Below are positions 33,900-50,100 of a stretch of DNA of 64,000 nucleotides, piece by piece. Where the stretch lies: positions 744,001-808,000 of the forward strand of contig NW_027478420.1 of NCBI RefSeq assembly GCF_051014685.1. Reading direction: 5' to 3'. The translations under genes and the position numbers were made by a program. The stretch is from Ptiloglossa arizonensis. Its lineage: Eukaryota; Arthropoda; Insecta; Hymenoptera; Colletidae. The stretch's first letter is position 1. Each line of letters begins with the position of its first letter. Below the pieces are notes generated by a model. It had not been told where the DNA came from. It saw only the letters and a program-made list of their open reading frames with translations, and searched no databases.

Positions 33900-34680
33900 A
33901 CGTATAACGTGTAACGAAGAACGTATAACGAATAACGTAAAACGTATGACGTATTACATATTACGTATAACGTGTAGCGTATAACGTATGACGTATAACG
34001 TATAACGTATAACGTATAACGTATAACGTGTAACGTATAATGTATTATGTATAACCTATAACGTCTCATGTATAACGTAGAACGTATATCGTATAACGTA
34101 TAATGTATAGCGTATAACGCATAACGTATAACATATAACGTATAACGTATAACGTATAACGTATAACGTATAACGTATAACGTATAACGTGTAACGTATA
34201 ACGTGTAACGTATAACGTGTAACGTATAACGTATAACGTATAACGTATAACGTATAACGTATAACGTATAACGTATAACGTATAACGTATAACGTATAAC
34301 GTATAACGTATAACGTATAACGTATAACGTATAACGTATAACGTATAACGTATAACGTATAACGTATAACGTATAACGTATAACGTATAACGTATAACGT
34401 ATAACGTATAACGTATAACGTATAACGTATAACGTATAACGTATAACGTATAACGTATAACGTATAACGTATAACGTATAACGTATAACGTATAACGTAT
34501 AACGTATAACGTATAACGTATAACGTATAACGTATAACGTACAACGTAAAACGTATAACGTATATCCTATAACGCATAACGTATATCCTATAACGCATAA
34601 CGTATAGCGTATAACGCATAACGTATACCGTATAACGTATAACGTATAACGTATAACGTATAACGTATAACGTGTAACGT
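33900..34680. repeat. Distant copy of the 0.8-1.9 kb module
   Basis: The variant order from the CGAAGAACG block at 33,916, through CTCATGTATAACGTAGAACG, three GTGTAAC units from 34,189, a canonical run, GTACAAC at 34,539 and the doubled GTATATC-CTATAAC motif matches the order at 1,261-1,930. Offsets are 32,655, 32,662 and 32,704 bp, so canonical runs have changed by 1 and 6 whole units between copies. Confidence 0.82.
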
Positions 34681-34832
34681 GTAACGTCTAACGTATAACG
34701 TATAACGTATAACGTATAACGTATAACGTATAACGAATAACGTATAACGTATAACGTATAACGTATAACGTATAACGTATAACGTATAACGTATAACGTA
34801 TAACGTAAAACTTATAACGTATAACATATAAC

Positions 34833-34845
34833 GTACTATATAACG
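34833..34845. other. Only net register slip in the satellite (2 bp)
   Basis: The sequence GTACTATATAAC gives 12 bp between successive unit-start G residues instead of 14. Upstream units start at positions congruent to 1 modulo 7; downstream units start at positions congruent to 6 modulo 7. The simplest reading is loss of 2 bp, with an accompanying base change. Confidence 0.88.
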
Positions 34846-34929
34846 TATAACGTATAACGTATAACGTATAACGTATAACGTATAACGTATAACGTATAAC
34901 GTATAACGCATAACGTATAACGTATAACG

Positions 34930-37900
34930 TGTAACGAAGAACGTATAACGAATAACGTAAAACGTATGACGTATTACATATTACGTATAACGTGTAGCGT
35001 ATAACGTATGACGTATAACGTATAACGTATAACGTATAACGTATAACGTGTAACGTATAATGTATTATGTATAACCTATAACGTCTCATGTATAACGTAT
35101 AACGTATATCGTATAACGTATAACGTATAACGTATAACGTATAACGTATAACGTATAACGTATAACGTATAACGTATAACGTATAACGTATAACGTATAA
35201 CGTATAACGTATAACGTATAACGTATAACGTATAACGTATAACGTATAACGTATAACGTATAACGCATAACGTATAACGCATAACGTATAACGTATAACG
35301 TGTAACGTATCACGTATAACATATAACGTATAACGCATAACGTATATCCTATAACGCATAACGTGTAGCGTGTAACGCATAACGTATACCGTATAACGTA
35401 TAACGTATAACGTATAACGTATAAGGTATAACGTATAACGTATAACGTATAACGCATAACGTATAACGCATAACGTATAACGTATAACGTGTAACGTATA
35501 ACCTATAGCGTACAACGTATAACGTATAACGTATATCCGATAACGCATAACGTATAGCGTATAACGCATAACGTATACCGTATAACGTATAACGTATAAC
35601 GTATAACGTATAACGTATAACGCATAACGTATAACGTATACCGTATAACGTATAACGTATAACGTATAACGTATAAGGTATAACGTATAACGTATAACGT
35701 ATAACGCATAACGTATAACGCATAACGTATATCGTATAACGTGTAACGTATAACCTATAGCGTACAACGTATAACGTATAACGTATATCCGATAACGCAT
35801 AACGTATATCGTATAACGCATAACGTATACCGTATAACGTATAACGTATAACGTATAACGTATAACGTATAACGTATAACGTATAACGCATAACGTATAA
35901 CGTATAACGTATAACGTATAACGTATACCGTATAACGTATAACGTATAACGTATAACGTATAACGTATAACGTACAACGTATAACGTATAACGTATAACG
36001 TATAACGTATAACGTATAACGTATAACGCATAACGTATAACGTATAACGTATAACGTATAACGTACAACGTATAACGTATAACGTATAACGTATAACGTA
36101 TAACGTATAACGTATAACGCATAACGTATAACGCATATCGTATAACGTATAACGTGTAACGTATAACGTATAGCGTATAACGTATAACGTATTACATATT
36201 ACATATAACGTATAAAGTACAACGTATAACGTATAACATATAACGCATAACGTATACCGTATAACGTATAACGTATAACGTATAACGTATAACGTATAAC
36301 GTATAACGTATAACGCATAACGTATAACGTATAACGTATATCCGATAACGCATAACGTATAGCGTACAACGCATAACGTATACCGTATAACGTATAACGT
36401 ATAACGTATAACGTATAACGTATAACGCATAACGTATAACGTATACCGTATAACGTATAACGTATAACGTATAACGTATAAGGTATAACGTATAACGTAT
36501 AACGTATAACGCATAACGTATAACGCATAACGTATATCGTATAACGTGTAACGTATAACCTATAGCGTACAACGTATAACGTATAACGTATATCCGATAA
36601 CGCATAACGTATAGCGTATAACGCATAACGTATACCGTATAACGTATAACGTATAACGTATAACGTGTAACGAAGAACGTATAACGAATAACGTAAAACG
36701 TATGACGTATTACATATTACGTATAACGTGTAGCGTATAACGTATGACGTATAACGTATAACGTATAACGTATAACGTATAACGTGTAACGTATAATGTA
36801 TTATGTATAACCTATAACGTCTCATGTATAACGTATAGCGTATAACTCATAACGTATAACGTATAACGTATAACGTATAACGTATAACGTATAACGTATA
36901 ACGTATAACGTATAACGTATAACGTATAACGTATAACGTACAACGTATAACGTATAACGTATAACGTATAACGTATAACGTATAACGTATAACGCATAAC
37001 GTATAACGCATATCGTATAACGTATAACGTGTAACGTATAACGTATAGCGTATAACGTATAACGTATTACATATTACATATAACGTATAAAGTACAACGT
37101 ATAACGTATAACATATAACGCATAACGTATACCGTATAACGTATAACGTATAACGTATAACGTATAACGTATAACGTATAACGTATAACGCATAACGTAT
37201 AACGTATAACGTATAACGTATAACGTATAACGTATAACGTATAACGTATAACGTATAACGTATAACGTATAACGTATAACGTATAACGTATAACGTATAA
37301 CGTATAACGTATAACGTATAACGTATAACGTATAACGTATAACGTATAACGTATAGCGTATAACGAATAACGTATAACGTATAACGCATAACGAATAAAG
37401 TATGACGTATAACGTATAACGTATAACGTATAACGTAGAACGTATAACGTATGACGTATCACGTTCGAGGTACGACCTATAACGTATACCGTATAACGTA
37501 TAACGTATAACGTATAATGAATATCGTATAACGTATAACGTATAACGTATAACGTATAACGTATAACGTATAACGTATAACGTATAACGTATAACGTATA
37601 ACGCATAACGTATAACGCATAACGTGTAACGTATAACGTATAACGTATAACGTATAACGTATAACGTATAACGTATAACGTATAACGTATAACGTATAAC
37701 GTATAACGTATAACGTATAACGTATAACGTATAACGTATAACGTATAACGTATAACGTATAACGTATAACGTATAACGTATAACGTATAACGTATAACGT
37801 ATAACGTATAACGTATAACGTATAACGTATAACGTATAACGTATAACGTATAACGTATAACGTATAACGTACAACGTATAACGTATAACGTATAACGTAT

Positions 37901-40900
37901 AACGTATAACGTATAACGTATAACGCATAACGTATAACGCATATCGTATAACGTATAACGTGTAACGTATAACGTATAGCGTATAACGTATAACGTATTA
38001 CATATTACATATAACGTATAACGTACAACGTATAACGTATAACATATAACGCATAACGTATACCGTATAACGTATAACGTATAACGTATAACGTATAACG
38101 TATAACGTATAACGCATAACGTATAACGTATAACGTATAACGTATAACGTATAACGTATAACGTATAACGTATAACGTATAACGCATAACGTATAACGTA
38201 TAACGTATAACGTATAACGTATAACGTATAACGTATAACGTATAACGCATAACGTATAACGTATAACGTATAACGTATAACGTATAACGTATAACGTATA
38301 ACGTATAACGTATAACGTATAACGTATAACGTATAACGTATAACGTATAACGTATAACGTATAACGTATAACGTATATAGTATAACGTATAACGTATAAC
38401 GCATAACGTATAGCGTATAACGCATAACGTATAACGTATAACGTATAACGTATAACGTATAACGTATAACGTATAACGTATAACGTATAACGTATAACGT
38501 ATAACGTATAACGTATAACGTATAACGTACAACGTATAACGTATAACGTATAACGTATAACGTATAACGTGTAACGTATAACGCATAACGTATAACGCAT
38601 ATCGTATAACGTATAACGTGTAACGTATAACGTATAGCGTATAACGTATAACGTATTACATATTACATATAACGTATAACGTACAACGTATAACGTATAA
38701 CATATAACGCATAACGTATACCGTATAACGTATAACGTATAACGTATAACGTATAACGTATAACGTATAACGCATAACGTATAACGTATAACGTATAACG
38801 TATAACGTATAACGTATAACGTATAACGTATAACGTATAACGTATAACGTATAACGTATAACGTATAACGTATAACGTATAACGTATAACGTATAACGTA
38901 TAACGTATAACGTATAACGTATAACGTATAACGTATAACGTATAACGAATAACGTATAACATATAACGCATAACGAATAAAGTATGACGTATAACGTATA
39001 ACGTATAACGTATAACGTAGAACGTATAACGTATGACGTATCACGTACGAGGTATGACCTATAACGTATACCGTATAACGTATAACGTATAACGTATAAC
39101 GAATAACGTATAACGTATAACGTATAACGTATAACGTATAACGTATAACGTATAACGTATAACGCATAACGTATAACGCATAACGTACAACGTATAACGT
39201 ATAGCGTATAACGTATAACGTATAACGTACAACGTATAACGTATAACGTATAACGTATAACGTATGACGTATAACGTATAACGTATAACGTATAACGTAT
39301 AACGTATAACGTATAACGTATAACGTATAACGTATAACGTATAACGTATAACGTATAACGTATAACGTATAACGTATAACGTATAACGTATAACGTATAA
39401 CGTATAACGTATATAGTATAACGTATAACGTATAACGCATAACGTATAGCGTATAACGCATAACGTATAACGTATAACGTATAACGTATAACGTATAACG
39501 TATAACGTATAACGTATAACGTATAACGTATAACGTATAACGTATAACGTATAACGTATAACGTATAACGTATAACGTATAACGTATAACGTATAACGTA
39601 TATAGTATAACGTATAACGTATAACGTATAACGTATAACGTATAACGTATAACGCATAACGTATAACGCAGAACGTGTAACGTATAACGTATAACGTATA
39701 ACGTATAACGTATAACGTATAACGTATAACGTATAACGTATAACGTATAACGTATAACGTATAACGTATAACGTATAACGTATAACGTATAACGCATAAC
39801 GTATAACGCATATCGTATAACGTATAACGTGTAACGTATAACGTATAGCGTATAACGTATAACGTATTACATATTACATATAACGTATAACGTACAACGT
39901 ATAACGTATACCATATAACGCATAACGTATACCGTATAACGTATAACGTATAACGTATAGCATATAACGTATAACGAATAACGTACAACGTATAACGTAT
40001 AACGTATAACGTATAACGTATGACGTATAACGTATAACTTCTAACGTATAACGTATAACGTATGACGTATCACGTATAAGGTATGACCTATAACGCATAA
40101 CGTATAGCGTATAACGCATAACGTATAACGTATAACGTATAACGTATAACGTATAACGTATAACGTATAACGTATAACGTATAACGTATAACGTATAACG
40201 TATAACGTATAACGTATAACGTATAACGTATATCGTATAACGTATAACGTATAACGTATAACGTATAACGTATAACGTATAACGTATAACGTATAACGCA
40301 TAACGTATAACGCATAACGTATAACGTATAACGTATAACGTATAACGTATAACGTATAACGTATAACGTATAACGTATAACGTATAACGTATAACGTATA
40401 ACGTATAACGTATAACGTATAACGTATAACGTATAACGTATAACGTATAACGCATAACGTATAACGCATATCGTATAACGTATAACGTGTAACGTATAAC
40501 GTATAGCGTATAACGTATAACGTATTACATATTACATATAACGTATAACGTACAACGTATAACGTATAACATATAACGCATAACGTATACCTTATAACGT
40601 ATAACGTATAACGTATAACGTATAACGTATAACGTATAACGTATAACGCATAACGTATAACGCATAACGTATAACGTATAACGTATAACGTATAACGTAA
40701 AACGTATAACGTATAACGTAGAACGTATAACGTATAACGTATAACGTATAACGTATAACGTATAACGTATAACGTATAACGTATGACGTATAACGTATAA
40801 CTTCTAACGTATAACGTATAACGTATGACGTATCACGTATAAGGTATGACCTATAACGCATAACGTATAGCGTATAACGCATAACGTATAACGTATAACG

Positions 40901-42850
40901 TATAACGTATAACGTATAACGTATAACGTATAACGTATAACGTATAACGTATAACGTATAACGTATAACGTATAACGTATAACGTATAACGTATAACGTA
41001 CAACGTATAACGTATAACGTATAACGTATAACGTATAACGTATAACGCATAACGTATAACGTATAACGCATAACGTATAACGTATAACGTATAACGTATA
41101 ACGTATAACGTATAACGTATAACGTATAACGTATAACGTATAACGTATAACGTATAACGTATAACGTATAACGTATAACGCATAACGTATAACGCATAAC
41201 GTATAACGTATAACGTGTAACGTATAACGTATAGCGTATAACGTATAACGTATTACATATTACATATAACGTACAACGTACAACGTATAACGTATAACAT
41301 ATAACGTCTAACGTTTAACGTATAACGTATAACGTATAACGTATAACGTATAACGTATATCGTACAACGTATAACGTATAACGTATGTCCTATAACGCAT
41401 AACGTATTACCTATAACGCATAACGTATAGCGTATAACGCATAACGTATAACGTATAACGTATAGCGTATAACGCATAACGTACAACGTATAACGTATAG
41501 CGTATAACGTATAACGTATAACGTACAACGTATAACGTATAACGTATAACGTATAACGTATGACGTATAACGTATAACATCTAACGTATAACGTATAACG
41601 TTTGACGTATCACCTATAAGGTATGACCTATAACGCATAACGTATAGCGTATAACGCATAACGTATAACGTATAACGTATAACGTATAACGTACAACGTA
41701 TAACGTATAACGTATAACGTATAACGTATAACGTATAACGTATAACGTATAACGTATAACGTATAACGTATAACGTATAACGTATAACGTATAACGTATA
41801 ACGTATAACGTATAACGTATGACGTATAACGTATAACGCATAACGTATAACGCATAACGTATAACGTATAACGTGTAACGTATAACGTATAGCGTATAAC
41901 GTATAACGTACTACATATTAAATATAACGTACAACGTACAACGTATAACGTATAACATATAACGTCTAACGTTTAACGTATAACGTATAACGTATAACGT
42001 ATAACGTATAACGTACAACGTATAACGTATAACGTATGTCCTATAACGCATAACGTATATCCTATAACGCATAACGTATAGCGTATAACGCATAACGTAT
42101 ACCGTATAACGTATAACGTATAACGTATAACGTATAACGTATAACGTGTAACGTGTAACGTCTAACGTATAACGTATAACGTATAACGTATAACGTATAA
42201 CGTATAACGTATAACGTATAACGTATAACGTATAACGTATAACGTATAACGTATAACGTATAACGTATAACGTATAACGTATAACGTATAACGTATAACG
42301 TATAACGTATAACGTATAACGTATAACGTATAACGTATAACGTATAACGTATAACGTATAACGTATAACGTATAACGTACAACGTATAACGTATAACATA
42401 TAACGTCTAACGTTTAACGTATAACGTATAACGTATAACGTATAACGTATAACGTACAACGTATAACGTATAACGTATGTCCTATAACGCATAACGTATA
42501 TCCTATAACGCATAACGTATAGCGTATAACGCATAACGTATACCGTATAACGTATAACGTATAACGTATAACGTATAACGTATAACGTGTAACGTGTAAC
42601 GTCTAACGTATAACGTATAACGTATAACGTATAACGTATAACGTATAACGTATAACGTATAACGTATAACGTATAACGCATAACGTATAACGCATAACGT
42701 ATAACGTATAACGTACAACGTATAACGTACAACGTATAACGTATAACGTATAACGTATAACGTATAACGTATAACGTATAACGTATAACGTATAACGTAT
42801 AACGTATAACGTATAACGTATAACGTATAACGTATAACGTATAACGTATA
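34930..42850. repeat. Satellite modules with 0.66-1.2 kb HOR spacing
   Basis: A module with GCATATC, GTATAGC, ATTACATATTACATATAAC, GTACAAC, CATATAAC-GCATAAC and GTATACC recurs with markers at about 36,192, 37,067, 37,998, 38,656, 39,874 and 40,530. The first four spacings are 875, 931, 658 and 1,218 bp, all multiples of 7. Related modules occur at 7.27 and 8.1 kb. Around 40,020-40,860 a GTATAACTTCTAACG string is duplicated. From 41.25 kb the modules resemble 10.9-12 kb. TACGAGG-type modules occur near 37,465 (as TTCGAGG) and 39,047. Confidence 0.78.
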
Positions 42851-45800
42851 ACGTATCACGTATAACGTATAACGCATAACGTATAACGTATAAAGTATAA
42901 CGTATAACGTATAACGTATAACGTATAACGTATAACGTATAACGTATAACGCATAACGTATAACGTATAACGTATCACGTATAACGTATAACGCATAACG
43001 TATAACGTATAAAGTATAACGCATAACGTATAACGTATAACGTATAACGTATAACGTATAACGTATAACGTATAACGTATAACGTATAACGTCTAACGTA
43101 TAACGTGTAACGTATAACGTGTAACGTATAACGTGTAACGTATAACGTGTAACGTATAACGTGTAACGTATAACGTGTAACGTATAACGTATAACGTATA
43201 ACGTATAACGTATAACGTATAACGTATAACGTATAACGTATAACGTATAACGTATAACGTATAACGTCTAACGTATAACGTGTAACGTATAACGTGTAAC
43301 GTATAACGTATAACGTGTATCGTATAACGTGTAACGTATAACGTATAACGTATAACGTATAACGTATAACGTATAACGTATAACGTATAACGTATAACGT
43401 ATAACGTATAACGTATAACGTATAACGTATAACGTATAACGTATAACGTATAACGTATAACGTATAACGAATAACGTATAACGTATAACGTATAACGTAT
43501 AACGTATAACGTATAACGTATAACGTATAACGTATAACGTATAACGTATAACGTATAACGTATAACGTATAACGTATAACGTATAACGTATAACGTATAA
43601 CGTATAACGTATAACGTATAACGTATAACGTATAACGTATAACGTATAACGTATAACGTATAACGTATAACGTATAACGTATAACGTATAACGTATAACG
43701 TATAACGTATAACGTATAACGTATAACGTATAACGTATTACGTATAACGTATAACGTATAACGTATAACGTATAACGTATAACGTATAACGTATAACGTA
43801 TAACGTATAACGTATAACGTATAACGTATAACGTATAACGTATAACGTATAACGTATAACGTATAACGTATAACGTATAACGTATAACGTATAACGTATA
43901 ACGTATAACGTATAACGTATAACGTATAACGTATAACGTAAAACGTATAACGTATTACGTATAAACTATATCGTCTAACATATAACGCATAACGTATATC
44001 GTATAACGTATAACGTATAACGTATAACGTATAACGTATAACGTATAACGTATAACGTATAACGTATAACGTATAACGTATAACGTATAACGTATAACGT
44101 ATAACGTATAACGTATAACGTATAACGTATAACGTATAACGTATAACGTATAACGTATAACGTATAACGTATAACGTATAACGTATAACGTATAACGTAT
44201 AACGTATAACGTATAACGTATAACGTATAACGTATAACGTATAACGTATAACGTATAACGTATAACGTATATCGTTTAACGTATAACGCATAACGTATAA
44301 CGCATAACGTATAACGCATAACGTGTAACGTATAACGTATAGCGTATAACGTATACCGTATAACGTATAACGTATAACGTATAACGTATAACGTATATCG
44401 TATAACGTATAACATATAACGTATAACGTATAACGTGTAACGTGTTACGTCTAACGTATAGCGTATAACGTATAACGTATAACGTTTAACGTATAACGTA
44501 TAACGTACAACGTATAACGTACAACGTATATCCTATAACGCATAACGTATATCCTATAACGCATAACGTATAGCGTATAACGCATAACGTATACCGCATA
44601 ACGTATAACGTATAACGTATAACGTATAACGTATAACGTATGACGTATCACGTATAAGGTATGACCTATAACGTATACCGTATAACGTATAACGTATAAC
44701 GTATAACGTATAACGTATAACGTATAACGTATAACGTATAACGTATAACGTATAACGTATAACGTATAACGTATAACGTATAACGTGTAACGTATAACGT
44801 ATAACGTATAACGTATAACGTATGACGTATCGCGTATAAGGTATGACCTATAACGTATACCGTATAACGTATAACGTATAACGTATAACGTATAACGTAT
44901 AACGTATAACGTATAACGTATAACGTATAACGTATAACGTATAACGTATAACGTATAACGTATAACGTATAACGTATAACGTATAACGTATAACGTATAA
45001 CGTATAACGTATAACGTATAACGTATGACGTATAACGTATAACGTATAACGTATAACGTAAAACGTATAACGTATTACGTATAAACTATATCGTCTAACA
45101 TATAACGCATAACGTATATCGTATAACGTATAACGTATAACGTATAACGTATAACGTATAACGTATAACGTATTACATATTACATATAACGTATAACGTA
45201 CAACGTATAACGTATAACATATAACGTCTAACGTTTAACGTATAACGTATAACGTATAACGTATAACGTATAACGTATAACGTATAACGTATAACGTATA
45301 ACGTATAACGTATAACGTATAACGTATAACGTATAACGTATAACGTATAACGTATAACGTATAACGTATAACGTATAACGTATAACGTATAACGTATAAC
45401 GTATAACGAATAACGTATAACGTATAACGTATAACGTATAACGTATAACGTATAACGTATAACGTATAACGTATAACGTATAACGTATAACGTATAGCGT
45501 ATAACGTATAACGTATAACGTATAACGTATAACGTATAACGTATAACGTATAACGTATAACGTAAAACGTATAACGTATTACGTATAAACTATATCGTCT
45601 AACATATAACGCATAACGTATATCGTATAACGTATAACGTATAACGTATAACGTATAACGTATAACGTATAACGTATAACGTATAACATATAACATATAA
45701 CGTGTAACGAATAACGTATAACGTATAACGTATAACGTATAACGTATTACGTATAAACTATATCGTCTAACATATAACGCATAACGTATATCGTATAGCG

Positions 45801-47150
45801 TATAACGTATAACGTATAACGTATAACGTATAACGTATTACATATTACATATAACGTATAACGTACAACGTATAACGTACAACATATAACGTCTAACGTA
45901 TAACGTATAACGTATAACGTATAACGTATAACGTATAACGTATAACGTATAACGTATAACGTATAACGTATAACGTATAACGTATAACGTATAACGTATA
46001 ACGTATAACGTATAACGTATAACGTATAACGTATAACGTATAACGTATAACGTATAACGTATAACGTATAACGTATAACGTATAACGTATAACGTATAAC
46101 GTATAACGTATAACGTATAACGTATAACGTATAACGTATAACGTATAACGTATAACGTATAACGTATAACGTATAACGTATAACGTATAACGTATAACGT
46201 ATAACGTATAACGTATAACGTATAACGTATAACGTATAACGTATAACGTATAACGTATAACGTATAACGTATAACGTATAACGTATAACGTATAACGTAT
46301 AACGTATAACGTATAACGTATAACGTATAACGTATAACGTATAACGTATAACGTATAACGTATAACGTATAACGTATAACGTATAACGTATAACGTATAA
46401 CGTATAACGTATAACGTATAACGAACAACGTATAACGTATAACGTATAACGTATAACGTATAACCTATAACGTATAATATATAACGTATAACGTATAACG
46501 TACAACGTATAACGTATAACGTATAACGTATAACCTATAACGTATAATATATAACGTATAACGTATAACGTACAACGTATAACGTATAACGTATATCCTA
46601 TAACGCATAACGTATATCCTATAACGCATAACGTATAGCGTGTAACGCAAAGCGTATACCCTATAACGTATAACGTATTACGTATAAACTATATCGTCTA
46701 ACATATAACGCATAACGTATATCGTATAACGTATAACGTATAACGTATAACGTATAACGTATAACGTATAACGTATTACATATTACATACAACGTATAAC
46801 GTACAACGTATAACGTATAACATATAACGTCTAACGTTTAACGTATAACGTATAACGTATAACGTATAACGTATAACGTATAACGTATAACGTATAACGT
46901 ATAACGTATAACGTATAACGTATAACGTATAACGTATAACGTATAACGTATAACGTATAACGTATAACGTATAACGTATAACGTATAACGTATAACGTAT
47001 AACGTATAACGTAAAACGTATAACGTATTACGTATAAACTATATCGTCTAACATATAACGTATAACGTTTAACGTATAACGTATAACGTATAACGTATAA
47101 CGTATAACGTATAACGTATAACGTATAACGTATAACGTATAACGTATAAC
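42850..47150. repeat. 4.3-kb higher-order repeat, copy A
   Basis: The copy is defined against 47,150-51,240. Its order is a GTATCAC-GCATAAC-GTATAAA doublet (42,856 and 42,975), GTCTAAC at 43,091, six GTGTAAC dimers, GTGTATC at 43,315, a long canonical run to 43,736, modules with GTATAAA-CTATATC-GTCTAAC, then a perfect canonical run of about 75 units (about 45,897-46,422) and paired CTATAAC-GTATAAT-ATATAAC strings near 46,461 and 46,531. GAATAAC at 43,468 is private to this copy. Confidence 0.88.
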
Positions 47151-50100
47151 GTATCACGTATAACGTATAACGCATAACGTATAACGTATAAAGTATAACG
47201 TATAACGTATAACGAATAACGTATAACGTATAACGTATAACGTATAACGCATAACGTATAACGTATAACGTATCACGTATAACGTATAACGCATAACGTA
47301 TAACGTATAAAGTATAACGTATAACGTATAACGTATAACGTATAACGTATAACGTATAACGTATAACGTATAACGTATAACGTATAACGTCTAACGTATA
47401 ACGTGTAACGTATAACGTGTAACGTATAACGTGTAACGTATAACGTGTAACGTATAACGTGTAACGTATAACGTGTAACGTATAACGTATAACGTATAAC
47501 GTATAACGTATAACGTATAACGTATAACGTATAACGTATAACGTATAACGTATAACGTATAACGTCTAACGTATAACGTGTAACGTATAACGTGTAACGT
47601 ATAACGTATAACGTGTATCGTATAACGTGTAACGTATAACGTATAACGTATAACGTATAACGTATAACGTATAACGTATAACTTATAACGTATAACGTAT
47701 AACGTATAACGTATAACGTATAACGTATAACGTATAACGTATAACGTATAACGTATAACGTATAACGTATAACGTATAACGTATAACGTATAACGTATAA
47801 CGTATAACGTATAACGTATAACGTATAACGTATAACGTATAACGTATAACGTATAACGTATAACGTATAACGTATAACGTATAACGTATAACGTATAACG
47901 TATAACGTATAACGTATAACGTATAACGTATAACGTATAACGTATAACGTATAACGTATAACGTATAACGTATAACGTATAACGTATAACGTATAACGTA
48001 TAACGTATTACGTATAACGTATAACGTATAACGTATAACGTATAACGTATAACGTATAACGTATAACGTATAACGTATAACGTATAACGTATAACGTATA
48101 ACGTATAACGTATAACGTATAACGTATAACGTATAACGTATAACGTATAACGTATAACGTATAACGTATAACGTATAACGTATAACGTATAACGTAAAAC
48201 GTATAACGTATTACGTATAAACTATATCGTCTAACATATAACGCATAACGTATATCGTATAACGTATAACGTATAACGTATAACGTATAACGTATAACGT
48301 ATAACGTATAACGTATAACGTATAACGTATAACGTATAACGTATAACGTATAACGTATAACGTATAACGTATAACGTATAACGTATAACGTATAACGTAT
48401 AACGTATAACGTATAACGTATAACGTATAACGTATAACGTATAACGTATAACGTATAACGTATAACGTATAACGTATAACGTATAACGTATAACGTATAA
48501 CGTATAACGTATAACGTATAACGTATAACGTATAACGTATATCGTATAACGTATAACGCATAACGTATAACGCATAACGTATAACGCATAACGTGTAACG
48601 TATAACGTATAGCGTATAACGTATACCGTATAACGTATAACGTATAACGTATAACGTATAACGTATATCGTATAACGTATAACATATAACGTATAACGTA
48701 TAACGTGTAACGTGTTACGTCTAACGTATAGCGTATAACGTATAACGTATAACGTTTAACGTATAACGTATAACGTACAACGTATAACGTACAACGTATA
48801 TCCTATAACGCATAACGTATATCCTATAACGCATAACGTATAGCGTATAACGCATAACGTATACCGCATAACGTATAACGTATAACGTATAACGTATAAC
48901 GTATAACGTATGACGTATCACGTATAAGGTATGACCTATAACGTATACCGTATAACGTATAACGTATAACGTATAACGTATAACGTATAACGTATAACGT
49001 ATAACGTATAACGTATAACGTATAACGTATAACGTATAACGTATAACGTATAACGTGTAACGTATAACGTATAACGTATAACGTATAACGTATGACGTAT
49101 CGCGTATAAGGTATGACCTATAACGTATACCGTATAACGTATAACGTATAACGTATAACGTATAACGTATAACGTATAACGTATAACGTATAACGTATAA
49201 CGTATAACGTATAACGTATAACGTATAACGTATAACGTATAACGTATAACGTATAACGTATAACGTATAACGTATAACGTATAACGTATAACGTATAACG
49301 TATGACGTATAACGTATAACGTATAACGTATAACGTAAAACGTATAACGTATTACGTATAAACTATATCGTCTAACATATAACGCATAACGTATATCGTA
49401 TAACGTATAACGTATAACGTATAACGTATAACGTATAACGTATAACGTATTACATATTACATATAACGTATAACGTACAACGTATAACGTATAACATATA
49501 ACGTCTAACGTTTAACGTATAACGTATAACGTATAACGTATAACGTATAACGTATAACGTATAACGTATAACGTATAACGTATAACGTATAACGTATAAC
49601 GTATAACGTATAACGTATAACGTATAACGTATAACGTATAACGTATAACGTATAACGTGTAACGTATAACGTATAACGAATAACTTATAACGTATAACGT
49701 ATAACGTATAACGTATAACGTATAACGTATAACGTATAACGTATAACGTATAACGTATAACGTATAGCGTATAACGTATAACGTATAACGTATAACGTAT
49801 AACGTATAACGTATAACGTATAACGTATAACGTAAAACGTATAACGTATTACGTATAAACTATATCGTCTAACATATAACGCATAACGTATATCGTATAA
49901 CGTATAACGTATAACGTATAACGTATAACGTATAACGTATAACGTATAACGTATAACATATAACATATAACGTGTAACGAATAACGTATAACGTATAACG
50001 TATAACGTATAACGTATTACGTATAAACTATATCGTCTAACATATAACGCATAACGTATATCGTATAGCGTATAACGTATAACGTATAACGTATAACGTA

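Larger units (their letters stand above)
22380..33900. repeat. Dense variant zone with about 5-kb internal duplication
   Basis: Canonical runs are short here and variant modules crowded. The CGAAGAACG block occurs at 22,401, 22,590, 23,052, 24,214, 26,496, 27,448, 29,611 and 31,550. The halves around 24-28.7 kb and 29.4-33.4 kb are relatives: an AATGCATTATG marker lies at 24,337 and 29,734, and GTACAGC at 24,662 and 30,059 (both offset 5,397 bp). A GGGTAAC marker at 26,489 reappears at 31,543 (offset 5,054 bp) and, locally, at 27,441 (offset 952 bp). Near 32,160 and 32,825 a 665-bp unit is tandemly doubled. Confidence 0.8.
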
